64,000 nucleotides of DNA from Streptococcus thermophilus (GTDB lineage Bacteria; Bacillota; Bacilli; Lactobacillales; Streptococcaceae). The stretch is taken from positions 868,001 to 932,000 of the forward strand of contig NZ_CP038020.1 in the NCBI RefSeq assembly GCF_010120595.1, given 5' to 3'. Under the pieces are notes generated by a model, which worked only from the letters and a program-made list of their open reading frames with translations, did not search any database and was not told the DNA's origin. The position numbers and the translations under genes were made by a program. The first letter of the stretch is position 1, and the number at the start of each line of letters is the position of its first letter. Positions 9,701-15,529 of this stretch are shown here, one piece after another.

Positions 9701-10007
9701 CTATGGACTTGATACGAGTGATTATAGTTTTGGATATTTAGCGAACTGGACGGATGACCCTCAAGGTCTGACTGACCTAGAAGGTCAAATTAAAATTGTA
9801 CAAAAAGAAGCTAATAGCCTGATTTCAAGAATTGATAAAGCCCTTGAAAAGTATCAAAGTAAAGAAGTTACAAAAGATGTTTTTCAAGATAAAATTAACC
9901 GCTTGAAACAAGAAGCTAAAGAAAAACCCGTTGAAGCTAAAAAGGAAGAGCAGGCGAAAGACGAGCCAAAAAAAGCGCAGAAGAGCGACAACGAGATGAA
10001 CCTGTAA
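6768..10007 (+). CDS. LtrC-like fusion: Toprim primase + Ca-type repeats + ArdC-N + zinc metallopeptidase
   Basis: A 1079-residue multidomain protein. Residues 1-90 resemble the DUF3991/primase N-terminal region. Residues 200-320 form a Toprim-like core with E214 (FAEAPIDLMSYYEL) and D297/D299 (AVDNDEAG). Residues 395-640 are not firmly assigned. Residues 683-725 hold two DxDGDG(I/K)SDxxE thrombospondin-type-3-like repeats. Residues 745-860 look like the ArdC N-terminal ssDNA-binding domain, and residues 935-955 contain a zincin motif HEMAHSDLH (H941, H945). The C-terminus is a charged Glu/Lys tail. LtrC relatives are encoded on pRS01-type plasmids; priming of the incoming strand and anti-restriction protection are the likely roles. 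A 7-A slippery run near the 3' end may give a longer product. Confidence 0.85.
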   Translation: MASIEELKQLSILEVAESLGMQLHRTGSHTYAWQEHDSFAINTRDNYFNWFARSTGGDVIKMVQVVQEETSGQAVSFKQAKHFLEDGSFDAVDVTAIPEKEPFHYYLEPYETEFKEGREYLKDVRGLSDETIDFFAEKGVLSQATKKTGDYFEPVLVFKSLDTQNEIIGASLQGIRENLDLYERGRLKQIMRASDGLTGMHVDIGTPSRLIFAEAPIDLMSYYELKKDTLKDVRLVAMDGLKESTVSRHVAELLSEVGELNGEVDQEKKSSFLADMARVTTFFEDGKHQDLITLAVDNDEAGHTFIERLTAKQIEVTLDLPPIAEDQDKMDWNDYLKEVKTPSAVETQEKAPDRSQEPSNTGGELFNRNFSSLETEVSGIALQPEESKTQPDFPANVQLHFNIDKSVKSSYRLRGGYKYPEDKDIRTLNNYADSLQRSAQQYLDSFSNQKIIYAFNEDDQLNFLEVGFEKRHWMHLTGIMPIYDEHLPSVAEKFIDEVASGHLSFQNVTLGQGYNDKIKVLPMLPELLDSKAFTFNDLSSVQKFKRLELEKGIKPENEDLILALKMDDNSAVPASLMKLTHKAYQTIEPSQRTVLGVFAEKDNQIKTLSINHDFIKDDGKEMLETLRKSREIEPLKDEPNLKHGGLTMPTNQDLNLRNRFDQILREEEERKKDQARKDERERDSDGDGISDEVEKNQGTSPYNADTDGDGKSDNEEIGYGSNPLDVNHPNNQNQSSSAPTRSVAELIEAKDSKGLSQVLREGVKSYFESDTYKQYLTTMSKFHNYSPGNIQLIYMQNPEATHVASFKKWKDDFERNVNKGEKALRIFAPIILKKKDPKTHEPLLDENGNEQTYTSFKLVPVFDISQTNGKELAKPIYELEGTYEDYGNLYKSAKEVSEANGVPLSFSDDTGRAKGYYSPTNNEIVIKKGLSEQHTLKTIFHEMAHSDLHNMEKIQENPLKRSTAELQAESVAFVVASHYGLDTSDYSFGYLANWTDDPQGLTDLEGQIKIVQKEANSLISRIDKALEKYQSKEVTKDVFQDKINRLKQEAKEKPVEAKKEEQAKDEPKKAQKSDNEMNL

Positions 10008-10069
10008 AAGACCTTGTCGCTCAATTATCCGCAGGCTTTATGAATCGTAGAAAACAATCGGAGGACTAA
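9968..10069 (+). other. Possible -1 frameshift site and C-terminal extension of the LtrC-like gene
   Basis: Seven A residues (9968-9974) are read in frame as CCA AAA AAA G, a perfect X XXY YYZ slippery heptamer. A -1 shift opens 31 further codons (9974-10066), beginning SAEERQRDEP and ending NRRKQSED, with TAA at 10067-10069 just before the next gene. The extension has protein-like composition and its last codons contain the Shine-Dalgarno (GGAGG) of the next gene. The alternative is a one-base indel in the A-run that truncated the gene. Confidence 0.5.
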
Positions 10070-10072
10070 ACT

Positions 10073-10333
10073 ATGAATGACACAATCGAAACAACTTTAC
10101 TTTTGAACCTATTCTATTTTGAGAATGGCACATACACCAGGAATGAAAATTTTATCGAAGCCAAGCGCAGAAAAGCTATTGCTCTTTTAGATGAAGATGC
10201 TGACGAGCTAAAAGCTATTGACCCTGACTTAGCTCAAGAATATGCTGAGACAATCAGCTATCTTGAAACTCTTTCTGATGAAGAGTATCAAACCAAAAAA
10301 GAAGAATTACTTCAACAAGTTGAAGTCAATTAA
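10073..10333 (+). CDS. Small acidic hypothetical protein
   Basis: An 86-residue acidic protein of unknown family. It has a central Arg/Lys patch and a Glu/Asp-rich helical C-terminal half, with no membrane segment. ATG 10073 is 6 bases after GGAGG. It is the last gene before the candidate oriT region and closes the DNA-processing operon. Its size and acidity would suit an accessory or DNA-mimic role, but this is only a guess. Confidence 0.6.
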   Translation: MNDTIETTLLLNLFYFENGTYTRNENFIEAKRRKAIALLDEDADELKAIDPDLAQEYAETISYLETLSDEEYQTKKEELLQQVEVN

Positions 10334-10344
10334 GGTCCGAAGGA

Positions 10345-10520
10345 CGACTTAGGGGCTTGGGGATATTCCCCAAAACTTTGAAAGATTGACCCGCTCAAAA
10401 TTGGCACTTTGCCAGTTTTGAGTTTTGGGAAAATCTTTTAAAAACAGCGATTGGGTACCCAAACGCTAATCTTGCCAGTTTGAAAAGTATAGAGGGTGAG
10501 AGTACAATAGTCAAGAGAAA
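10345..10520. other. oriT: Candidate origin of transfer (oriT)
   Basis: A 205-bp gap before the nicking-accessory and relaxase genes holds three inverted repeats. TTGGGGA-TAT-TCCCCAA (10357-10373) is perfect. CTCAAAATTGGCA (10394-10406) pairs with TGCCAGTTTTGAG (10410-10422) and is nested in AAAGATT/AATCTTT (10381-10387, 10432-10438). GCGATTGGGTACCCAAACGC (10447-10466) has one mismatch. The word TTGCCAGTTT recurs at 10472. Cruciform-prone repeats next to relaxosome genes are typical of oriT; no nic site could be identified by eye. Confidence 0.5.
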
Positions 10521-10538
10521 AGTACGAGGTGAAAATCA

Positions 10539-10910
10539 ATGACTGAAGAAAAACGTTATCGAGAAATTCAACGAAAACTGAGAGTGACATCAAGGGAAAA
10601 TGACCTGATAAAAGAGAGGATGGCGCTACATGGTTTTAAAAACTTTAACACCTATGCCCGTTATATGCTTTTGACTGGTGAGGTGGTGACGGTTGATTAT
10701 TCTGAGTTGATAAAATTGAGAACCGAGATAAATAAAATTGGTACAAATATCAACCAACTTGCAAAATATGTCAACACAAATGAAGAGTTTAGTTTCGAAA
10801 ATTTCCAAAGTTTGCAATCCTCGCTTACAGAAGTTAAGCGGTTGATGGATGACAATTTTGATAAAGAAGTTGCCATGATTGAAAAATTGATGAGAGACAG
10901 AAGGGAGTAA
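10539..10910 (+). CDS. MobC-like relaxosome accessory protein
   Basis: A 123-residue basic protein. Residues 10-50 fit a ribbon-helix-helix DNA-binding region (RKLRVTSRENDLIKERMALHG followed by a helix). Residues 55-80 contain the signature LIKLRTEINKIGTNINQLAKYVN seen in plasmid MobC/nicking-accessory proteins. It would bind the adjacent repeats and recruit the relaxase. The start ATG 10539 has a GAGGTG Shine-Dalgarno. The stop is 6 bases before the TTG start of the relaxase gene, so the two form an operon with oriT upstream, the usual arrangement. Confidence 0.8.
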   Translation: MTEEKRYREIQRKLRVTSRENDLIKERMALHGFKNFNTYARYMLLTGEVVTVDYSELIKLRTEINKIGTNINQLAKYVNTNEEFSFENFQSLQSSLTEVKRLMDDNFDKEVAMIEKLMRDRRE

Positions 10911-10916
10911 ATTGAT

Positions 10917-12557
10917 TTGGTAGTCACAAAGGTTAAACAGATAAAATCGGTCAATAAATTATCTGATGGTCTCAAGTATATTGAAGATGGTGCTAAAACG
11001 ATTGGGACAGAATTGATTGATTCTGATTTGAATTTTCCTGTTAAGGTTGTAGATGGTCAGATTGTTTCTCAATTAGTATCAGGTAATCTAGTGATTGATA
11101 TTGAGTCGGCTTTTTCAGAATTTATGATGTTGAAACAACTTGCCAACTTGGAAAAAGGCAGACCAATCAATAATGAGGAGTTGGTCAAAAATGACGTTTT
11201 AGCCCACCACATTATTCAATCATTTTCCCCTGAAGATAATCTGACACCTGAACAGGTACATGAAATTGGACGAAAGACGGCACTTGAGTTGACAGGTGGA
11301 AGTCATCAATTTGTGATTGCCACTCACATGGACAAGGGGCATCTACACAATCACATTTATATCAATTCCACTAATTCTGTCACACTGAATAAGTTTAGAT
11401 GGCAAAAAGGAACTGCGTTGAGTCTTTTCAATATTTCAAATAAATATGCTGACCTGTACGGTGCTAAAATTCTTGAACGTAAGAATCAATTTGGTCACAA
11501 AGAATACTCAGCTTATCAGAAAGAAAATGTCTTCAAATTAGAAATCAAGTCCCGTCTTGAATTTTTGCTGAAGCACTCAGTCAACCTATCGGATTTTCAA
11601 GAAAAGGCAAAGGCGCTTAATCTTGCAGTGGACTTTTCGGGCAAATATGCCAAGTATAAATTACTTGATAAAGACCAAAAGAGAAATACCCGTGACAGCA
11701 CCTTGTCAAAAAAGGGACGTTACTCTTTGGAACAAATTCAAGAGCGACTAGCTAAAAATGAAATCGTGCATCCGCTAGAGTCAATTAAAAGCGAGTATGA
11801 CAAATTACAAGCCGAAAAAGCTGAAGATTTTGAAATCAGGGTCAAGATTGAACCGTGGCAGGTCGAGCATGAAACAGACACAGGGATTTATCTTCAAATG
11901 CAGTATGGGATAGCCAATCAAGGAACAGTTAAAATTCCAAGTCGCTTAGTTGATAAACAGGATGACGGGAGCTTTGATGTCTTTATCAAGAAATCTGATT
12001 TTTTCTATTTCATCAATCCTGACAATTCAGCTAGTAACAAATTTATGAAAGGGTCAACGCTTATCAATCAGCTTGCTTATGAGAGTGGAGAATATATCTT
12101 GACCAAGAACCCTAATATTTCCAAGTTGGATTTACTGGTCAAGGAATATAATTACTTAGTCAGTCATAATGTATCTGATTCTGACCAGTTTCATGAACTA
12201 CGTGACCGCTTCATTGCTCAAATTGAAGAAACACAAGATTCATTAGAGAGGCTTGATGACAAAGTGGAACGCTTGAACAAAATTGCTTCAGCGCTTGAAG
12301 ATATTCATTCAGAAAGTCCGATTGATGCAAAAGTAGCTTATCAAGTTTTGGAAGAACTCAATATTTCAGCTTCAGTCAATCCAAAAGAGATTGAAAAACA
12401 GGTTGTTGAGGTTTCAATCGAACGGAAAGCCCTGAAGGAAAAATTTGATAGTATTGTTAAAGACTTTACTCAATATGAAAAACTTGAGAAACACGCTCAA
12501 GCAAGAAGACAAGAAATTTCTCATCAGACAAAAGCCCCTGAAGAAATGGAAAGATAG
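10917..12557 (+). CDS. Relaxase/mobilization nuclease (MobP-like)
   Basis: A 546-residue relaxase. The N-terminal nuclease domain (residues 1-260) carries the metal-binding 3H motif GHLHNHIYINS (H142, H144, H146), preceded by TGGSHQFVIATHMDKG. The C-terminal part (residues 420-540) is predicted coiled coil, perhaps for multimerisation or coupling-protein contact. This resembles relaxases of the LtrB/PcfG kind, and unlike lactococcal ltrB no group II intron is present. The start is TTG 10917, ten bases after AGGGAG; no ATG gives a full-length domain. The protein would nick oriT and pilot the strand through the VirD4-coupled channel. Confidence 0.9.
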   Translation: MVVTKVKQIKSVNKLSDGLKYIEDGAKTIGTELIDSDLNFPVKVVDGQIVSQLVSGNLVIDIESAFSEFMMLKQLANLEKGRPINNEELVKNDVLAHHIIQSFSPEDNLTPEQVHEIGRKTALELTGGSHQFVIATHMDKGHLHNHIYINSTNSVTLNKFRWQKGTALSLFNISNKYADLYGAKILERKNQFGHKEYSAYQKENVFKLEIKSRLEFLLKHSVNLSDFQEKAKALNLAVDFSGKYAKYKLLDKDQKRNTRDSTLSKKGRYSLEQIQERLAKNEIVHPLESIKSEYDKLQAEKAEDFEIRVKIEPWQVEHETDTGIYLQMQYGIANQGTVKIPSRLVDKQDDGSFDVFIKKSDFFYFINPDNSASNKFMKGSTLINQLAYESGEYILTKNPNISKLDLLVKEYNYLVSHNVSDSDQFHELRDRFIAQIEETQDSLERLDDKVERLNKIASALEDIHSESPIDAKVAYQVLEELNISASVNPKEIEKQVVEVSIERKALKEKFDSIVKDFTQYEKLEKHAQARRQEISHQTKAPEEMER

Positions 12558-12567
12558 GCTGAGAAAA

Positions 12568-12595
12568 ATCACCGCCAACGGCGATCGATTTTTCG
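12568..12595 (+). terminator. Weak terminator after the relaxase gene
   Basis: ATCACCG and CGGCGAT (one mismatch) pair around a CCAA loop, followed shortly by TTTTT at 12590. The stem is short. Confidence 0.4.
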
Positions 12596-12700
12596 ATGAA
12601 ATAAAATTCAAAAGCAAATTTAATAAGGTTAATAGAGCTCATTATTGAGACGGACTTAAACTTTTCAATTGAATTAGAAAAAGTTGAAAAGAGTTCTAAA

Positions 12701-12838
12701 ATGTTTTGGGATAGGTATTTTATTTCAATATCGGGTGCTAAAACAACTAAGATGAGTGAACTAATTTCAATGATTGAAAAACTAAAACAGATTTTAACCC
12801 AAGTTAAAGAAGATGAATTAGAGAAATTACCAAAATAA
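12701..12838 (+). CDS. 45-residue orphan or gene remnant
   Basis: An open frame starts at ATG 12701 and encodes 45 residues with a helical, charged C-terminal half. The frame stays open upstream to about 12,607 with coding-like residues but no standard start codon, so this may be the C-terminal remnant of a longer gene. There is no good Shine-Dalgarno before 12701. The rest of the 306-bp gap between the relaxase and the next gene shows nothing else I can name. Confidence 0.3.
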   Translation: MFWDRYFISISGAKTTKMSELISMIEKLKQILTQVKEDELEKLPK

Positions 12839-12863
12839 TATAATTAAAATAGAGGAGAAAAAT

Positions 12864-13418
12864 ATGTTAACACCAAAGGAATTATCACAAAAAATTGAAA
12901 CCACTTCGTTAGTTGAAGCGATTGAACTTTTTAAAGAAAAAGTTCTTAATGTGCAATTAACACACTATGTAAGAGATGATTATAGATTAATAAACAAAAA
13001 AGAGTACGAAAGGATAGATTATAGTGGTTCATTCTTCTTTTTCGTAGAACCTGATTTAGGATCTAGCCGTGGAGGGTTCTCAGATGCGATTCTCGAAGAC
13101 AAAGAAAAAGTTGCCCTGCTCCTGCTATTAGTGGAAACTTTTGAACGTTATGTAGATGTCAACACAGGCATTGAAGATTTTCTTGGCTATGATTGTGTTT
13201 TTTGTGATTTTGTTGTTTCAGATGAGAATGCGGCCAAACCACTTACGCAAGAAGAATATGAGGCGATCAAAGATTTAATTATAACTGTAATAGATAATTT
13301 TGTACCAAGTATGACAGTTATGGAAACAGATGAGTATGAATTGTTCAAAAGAGGACAAAGTCCAAAAGATACAGAAATTGATAATATTCAAATCACACTA
13401 CCACTTTCTATTTTATAG
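12864..13418 (+). CDS. Hypothetical acidic cargo protein
   Basis: A 184-residue acidic protein that I do not recognise. It is rich in aromatic residues (SFFFFVEPDLG) and has a hydrophobic Leu-rich helix (KVALLLLLVETFERYV, about residues 88-103), which looks like a core helix rather than a membrane segment. ATG 12864 follows GAGGAG. It stands alone between the relaxase gene and the resolvase, and its DNA looks more AT-rich than the surrounding transfer genes, which suggests acquired cargo. An immunity or antitoxin role would fit size and charge, but nothing in the sequence proves it. Confidence 0.55.
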   Translation: MLTPKELSQKIETTSLVEAIELFKEKVLNVQLTHYVRDDYRLINKKEYERIDYSGSFFFFVEPDLGSSRGGFSDAILEDKEKVALLLLLVETFERYVDVNTGIEDFLGYDCVFCDFVVSDENAAKPLTQEEYEAIKDLIITVIDNFVPSMTVMETDEYELFKRGQSPKDTEIDNIQITLPLSIL

Positions 13419-13430
13419 GATTTAATTAAC

Positions 13431-13461
13431 GGACATTAGAGTATGCCCTATTGTCCTTTTT
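13431..13461 (+). terminator. Hairpin after the 12864 gene
   Basis: GGACATTAGAG (13431-13441) and CCCTATTGTCC (13446-13456) form an imperfect 11-bp stem with a TATG loop, followed by TTTTT. Confidence 0.5.
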
Positions 13462-13504
13462 GTAAGTTCTTGATTTTAGTGGATTAAACAGGCGGACAAT
13501 AGGG
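13431..13504. repeat. Three-copy 11-bp repeat before the resolvase (candidate res site)
   Basis: GGACAATAGGG at 13494-13504 is the exact reverse complement of CCCTATTGTCC at 13446-13456, and GGACATTAGAG at 13431-13441 is a related direct copy. Serine resolvases bind subsites in repeat orientation just upstream of their own genes, and this array ends 24 bp before the resolvase ATG. It may be a recombination site, an operator, or both. Confidence 0.45.
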
Positions 13505-13528
13505 TTAGGCAAAATATGGAGGTAGAAA

Positions 13529-14113
13529 ATGGCTAAAATCGGCTATGCTAGAATCAGCGCTTCAGACCAAAACATGGCTAGGCAACTGGAACAAATGAAG
13601 GGGGTTGATAAACTGTTTCAGGAAGCTATGAGCGGAGCAAGTAAAGACCGCCCTCAGCTGAAGGCGATGCTTAATTATATCCGAGAAGAGGACAGAGTCG
13701 TTGTGACTGAGTTGGAACGATTGGGAAGAAATAACAAGGAACTGACCGAGGTCATGAATGAGATTCAGACCAAAGGGGCAACTTTGGAAGTTCTGAATCT
13801 TCCTACACTTCGTGGGATTGAAGATGATAACCTCAGACGGCTTTTGAACAATCTGATTTTGGAGCTATACAAATATCAGGCGCAGGCTGAAAGGGAACGT
13901 ATCAAGGAACGTCAAGCACAGGGAATCGCCATCGCAAAGACACAAGGCAAGTACAAGGGACGTAAAGCCCTTTTTTCAGACGATGATAGCAGACTGCAGC
14001 ATGCTTTTGAACTGTATCAAAAAGGCTATACAGATAAGGATGTGGCGAGTTTGACAGGCATCAATGAGAGGACGTTCAGACGGTATCGTGAAAAATATGA
14101 TATAAAAAGATAG
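13529..14113 (+). CDS. Serine resolvase/invertase family recombinase
   Basis: A 194-residue small serine recombinase. The N-terminal catalytic domain begins KIGYARISASDQN with the nucleophile serine in the YARxS motif, and has the ELERLGRNNKEL and YQAQAERERIKERQAQG motifs that form the active site and E-helix. The C-terminus (residues 145-190) is a helix-turn-helix resembling Hin/gamma-delta. The size is typical of plasmid multimer-resolution enzymes. ATG 13529 follows GGAGG. Its last codons overlap the first unit of repeat array B. It probably resolves multimers of the circular form before partition by the genes that follow. Confidence 0.9.
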   Translation: MAKIGYARISASDQNMARQLEQMKGVDKLFQEAMSGASKDRPQLKAMLNYIREEDRVVVTELERLGRNNKELTEVMNEIQTKGATLEVLNLPTLRGIEDDNLRRLLNNLILELYKYQAQAERERIKERQAQGIAIAKTQGKYKGRKALFSDDDSRLQHAFELYQKGYTDKDVASLTGINERTFRRYREKYDIKR

Positions 14114-14177
14114 TGATAAAAATATTGATTAAAATACTGATTTTAATGTTGATATTTATAGTGATTTATATTATAAT
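14106..14177. repeat. Array B: six phased 12-bp repeats
   Basis: Six consecutive 12-bp units run from the resolvase stop codon into the gap. Units 1-5 end in TGAT, for example ATTTATAGTGAT (14154-14165) and TAAAATACTGAT (14130-14141); the sixth is degenerate. The orientation is the reverse complement of arrays C-E. The array precedes the small gene that overlaps parA. Its strict 12-bp phase makes chance AT-richness unlikely, and it is the best candidate for the centromere core together with array C. Confidence 0.75.
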
Positions 14178-14205
14178 AAGAGGTATAGAAATCAGGAGGA
14201 GTAAC

Positions 14206-14370
14206 ATGAAATCCAGAGAAACAAAATATCCAGGAAGAGCTTATTTACTAGGTATTCCACTTTGGAAAGTAGAGCTTTCAGAAGAAATGTGGCAAAAAGC
14301 GCTTGTCAGTTATAGAACTTCAAAAGGAAATATTTTCTACTACAAGCCATCCAAGGAGGATAACAAATGA
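14206..14370 (+). CDS. Small basic protein translated with ParA
   Basis: A 54-residue protein of unknown family. ATG 14206 is chosen because AGGAGG lies 6 bases before it. An in-frame GTG at 14113 would add 31 hydrophobic residues, but those codons are the 12-bp repeat array and have no Shine-Dalgarno. The stop codon overlaps the ATG of parA (ATGA), so the two are coupled. A role in partition or in regulating the parA operon is possible but unsupported by motifs. Confidence 0.55.
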   Translation: MKSRETKYPGRAYLLGIPLWKVELSEEMWQKALVSYRTSKGNIFYYKPSKEDNK

Positions 14371-15164
14371 AGCTCATGAGTTTTGTAGCTATCAAAGGAG
14401 GGGTGGGAAAAACCACACTAGCCCTCCTCAATGGTCAGTATCTAGCCAGTAAAGGCTACAAGGTCTTATTTATTGACCTTGACCACCAGTGCAACCTGAC
14501 ACACTTTTATGATGTCTATGAGGACACGTCAACCGTTGCCAATGTGTTTGCAGGGTCAGATGATGTAGCTATCTTGTCTGTTGCTCCTAACATTGACCTC
14601 ATTGCTGGTTCAATGAAATTGGATGAATCGGAAAGAAAGCTAGAAACTGACCCTAATCAAAATATGTATCTCTATGATTGGCTGGGGGATAATTTAGAGT
14701 CCAAAAATCTTGACCAATACGATTATGTCATTTTGGATTGTCGTCCCGATTTTGGGATTGCGACAAGAAACGCTATCGCAGTCAGTCACACGCTTTTTAG
14801 TCCAATTATCCCTAGTGATTTTGCTTTTGAAGCTAAGGAGAATTTAGAAGTTCGCCTAGAACAATACCGTAAGACAGAAATTGTCCGCCCTAGTCGGGAA
14901 TCATTGATTACGGCTCAACTCTATTTCTTGCCAAATATGATTAAGCATAATACGTCAAAATCAAAAGAGCTATTAGAAGCCTTGAAAACTGATTCTTCAG
15001 TCGTTGGTCTAATTCCTCAAAAGGAACTGTTTAACCGTGCGACCAAAGATGAAACGGTTATAGACATGATGCTTGACTCAACATTGAAGAGGGAACATAA
15101 GAATTTCTTTTCAGCCTTGACTGACACATTGAATGAGCTTCAGGAACTCACAGATATGGCTTAA
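14367..15164 (+). CDS. parA: ParA-type partition ATPase
   Basis: A 265-residue ParA/MinD-family ATPase with the deviant Walker A KGGVGKTT at residues 9-16, a switch region IDLDHQCNLT (A' motif) and a Walker B-like YDYVILDCRPDFG. There is no N-terminal DNA-binding domain, so it is the short type Ib/delta-like form that pairs with a small ribbon-helix-helix partner; such a gene follows. It probably segregates the extrachromosomal form of the element over the nucleoid. The ATG overlaps the upstream stop codon. The gene lies between repeat arrays B and C, the expected centromere positions. Confidence 0.93.
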   Translation: MKLMSFVAIKGGVGKTTLALLNGQYLASKGYKVLFIDLDHQCNLTHFYDVYEDTSTVANVFAGSDDVAILSVAPNIDLIAGSMKLDESERKLETDPNQNMYLYDWLGDNLESKNLDQYDYVILDCRPDFGIATRNAIAVSHTLFSPIIPSDFAFEAKENLEVRLEQYRKTEIVRPSRESLITAQLYFLPNMIKHNTSKSKELLEALKTDSSVVGLIPQKELFNRATKDETVIDMMLDSTLKREHKNFFSALTDTLNELQELTDMA

Positions 15165-15168
15165 TTTT

Positions 15169-15216
15169 CATCATTATATATATCACTATTTTAATCATTA
15201 TAAAAATCACTATCGA
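15169..15216. repeat. Array C: four phased 12-bp repeats
   Basis: Four tandem units fit WATCAYTATWWW closely, for example TATCACTATTTT (15181-15192) and AATCATTATAAA (15193-15204). The array fills the gap between parA and the RHH gene and ends just before its Shine-Dalgarno (AGAGG). A protein bound here would cover the promoter of its own gene, as expected for an autoregulating centromere-binding protein. Confidence 0.8.
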
Positions 15217-15229
15217 AAAGAGGTATAGC

Positions 15230-15469
15230 ATGGCGTTTGAATCTAAAAAAGAGAAAATCAGTAAAGTCCTTCAGGAAGAGATTAAAGACCCTAAGCCACA
15301 AAAGAAACGAGGGCGAAAAGCTGGTCGTCCATCAGGGAAGACCAAATTTCCTTATCAGTTTACACTGAAACCCCAAAATCGGGAGAAGCTGGATAGAATC
15401 GCAGAAGCATCAGGATATAGTGGTGCATCCACCTTCCTTGATGAGTGGATTGAACAGTATCAAGAATAA
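15230..15469 (+). CDS. Ribbon-helix-helix centromere-binding protein (ParB/omega-like)
   Basis: A 79-residue protein. Residues 20-40 are a basic, flexible arm (KKRGRKAGRPSGK). Residues 42-78 fit one ribbon-helix-helix unit: strand FPYQFTLK, helix 1 QNREKLDRIAEASG and helix 2 STFLDEWIEQY. Such proteins bind as dimers to short phased repeats and stimulate their ParA partner; omega of pSM19035 (71 residues) is the best-known example and also acts as a regulator. Here the gene follows parA and is flanked by 12-bp arrays C and D. Binding to those arrays is an inference. Confidence 0.75.
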   Translation: MAFESKKEKISKVLQEEIKDPKPQKKRGRKAGRPSGKTKFPYQFTLKPQNREKLDRIAEASGYSGASTFLDEWIEQYQE

Positions 15470-15470
15470 G

Positions 15471-15518
15471 TATCATGTTTTTAATGTTTATATAAATCAC
15501 TATTTTAATCAATATAAA
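15471..15518. repeat. Array D: four phased 12-bp repeats before fic
   Basis: Four 12-bp units occur between the RHH gene and fic. The last two, AATCACTATTTT (15495-15506) and AATCAATATAAA (15507-15518), match the consensus; the first two are degenerate. The array abuts the AGGAGGG Shine-Dalgarno of fic, so a bound repressor would shut fic expression. Confidence 0.72.
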
Positions 15519-15529
15519 AGGAGGGCTTT

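Noticed and set aside
10917..12557. Group II intron in the relaxase, as in lactococcal ltrB
   Set aside because: The relaxase frame is continuous and no reverse-transcriptase gene is present.
12445..12648. 67-residue ORF overlapping the relaxase 3' end
   Set aside because: It lies mostly in another frame of the relaxase gene and has no ribosome-binding site; it looks like a shadow.
14113..14205. GTG start that would give the small ParA-linked protein an N-terminal membrane helix
   Set aside because: The added codons are the 12-bp repeat array; a strong AGGAGG points to ATG 14206.
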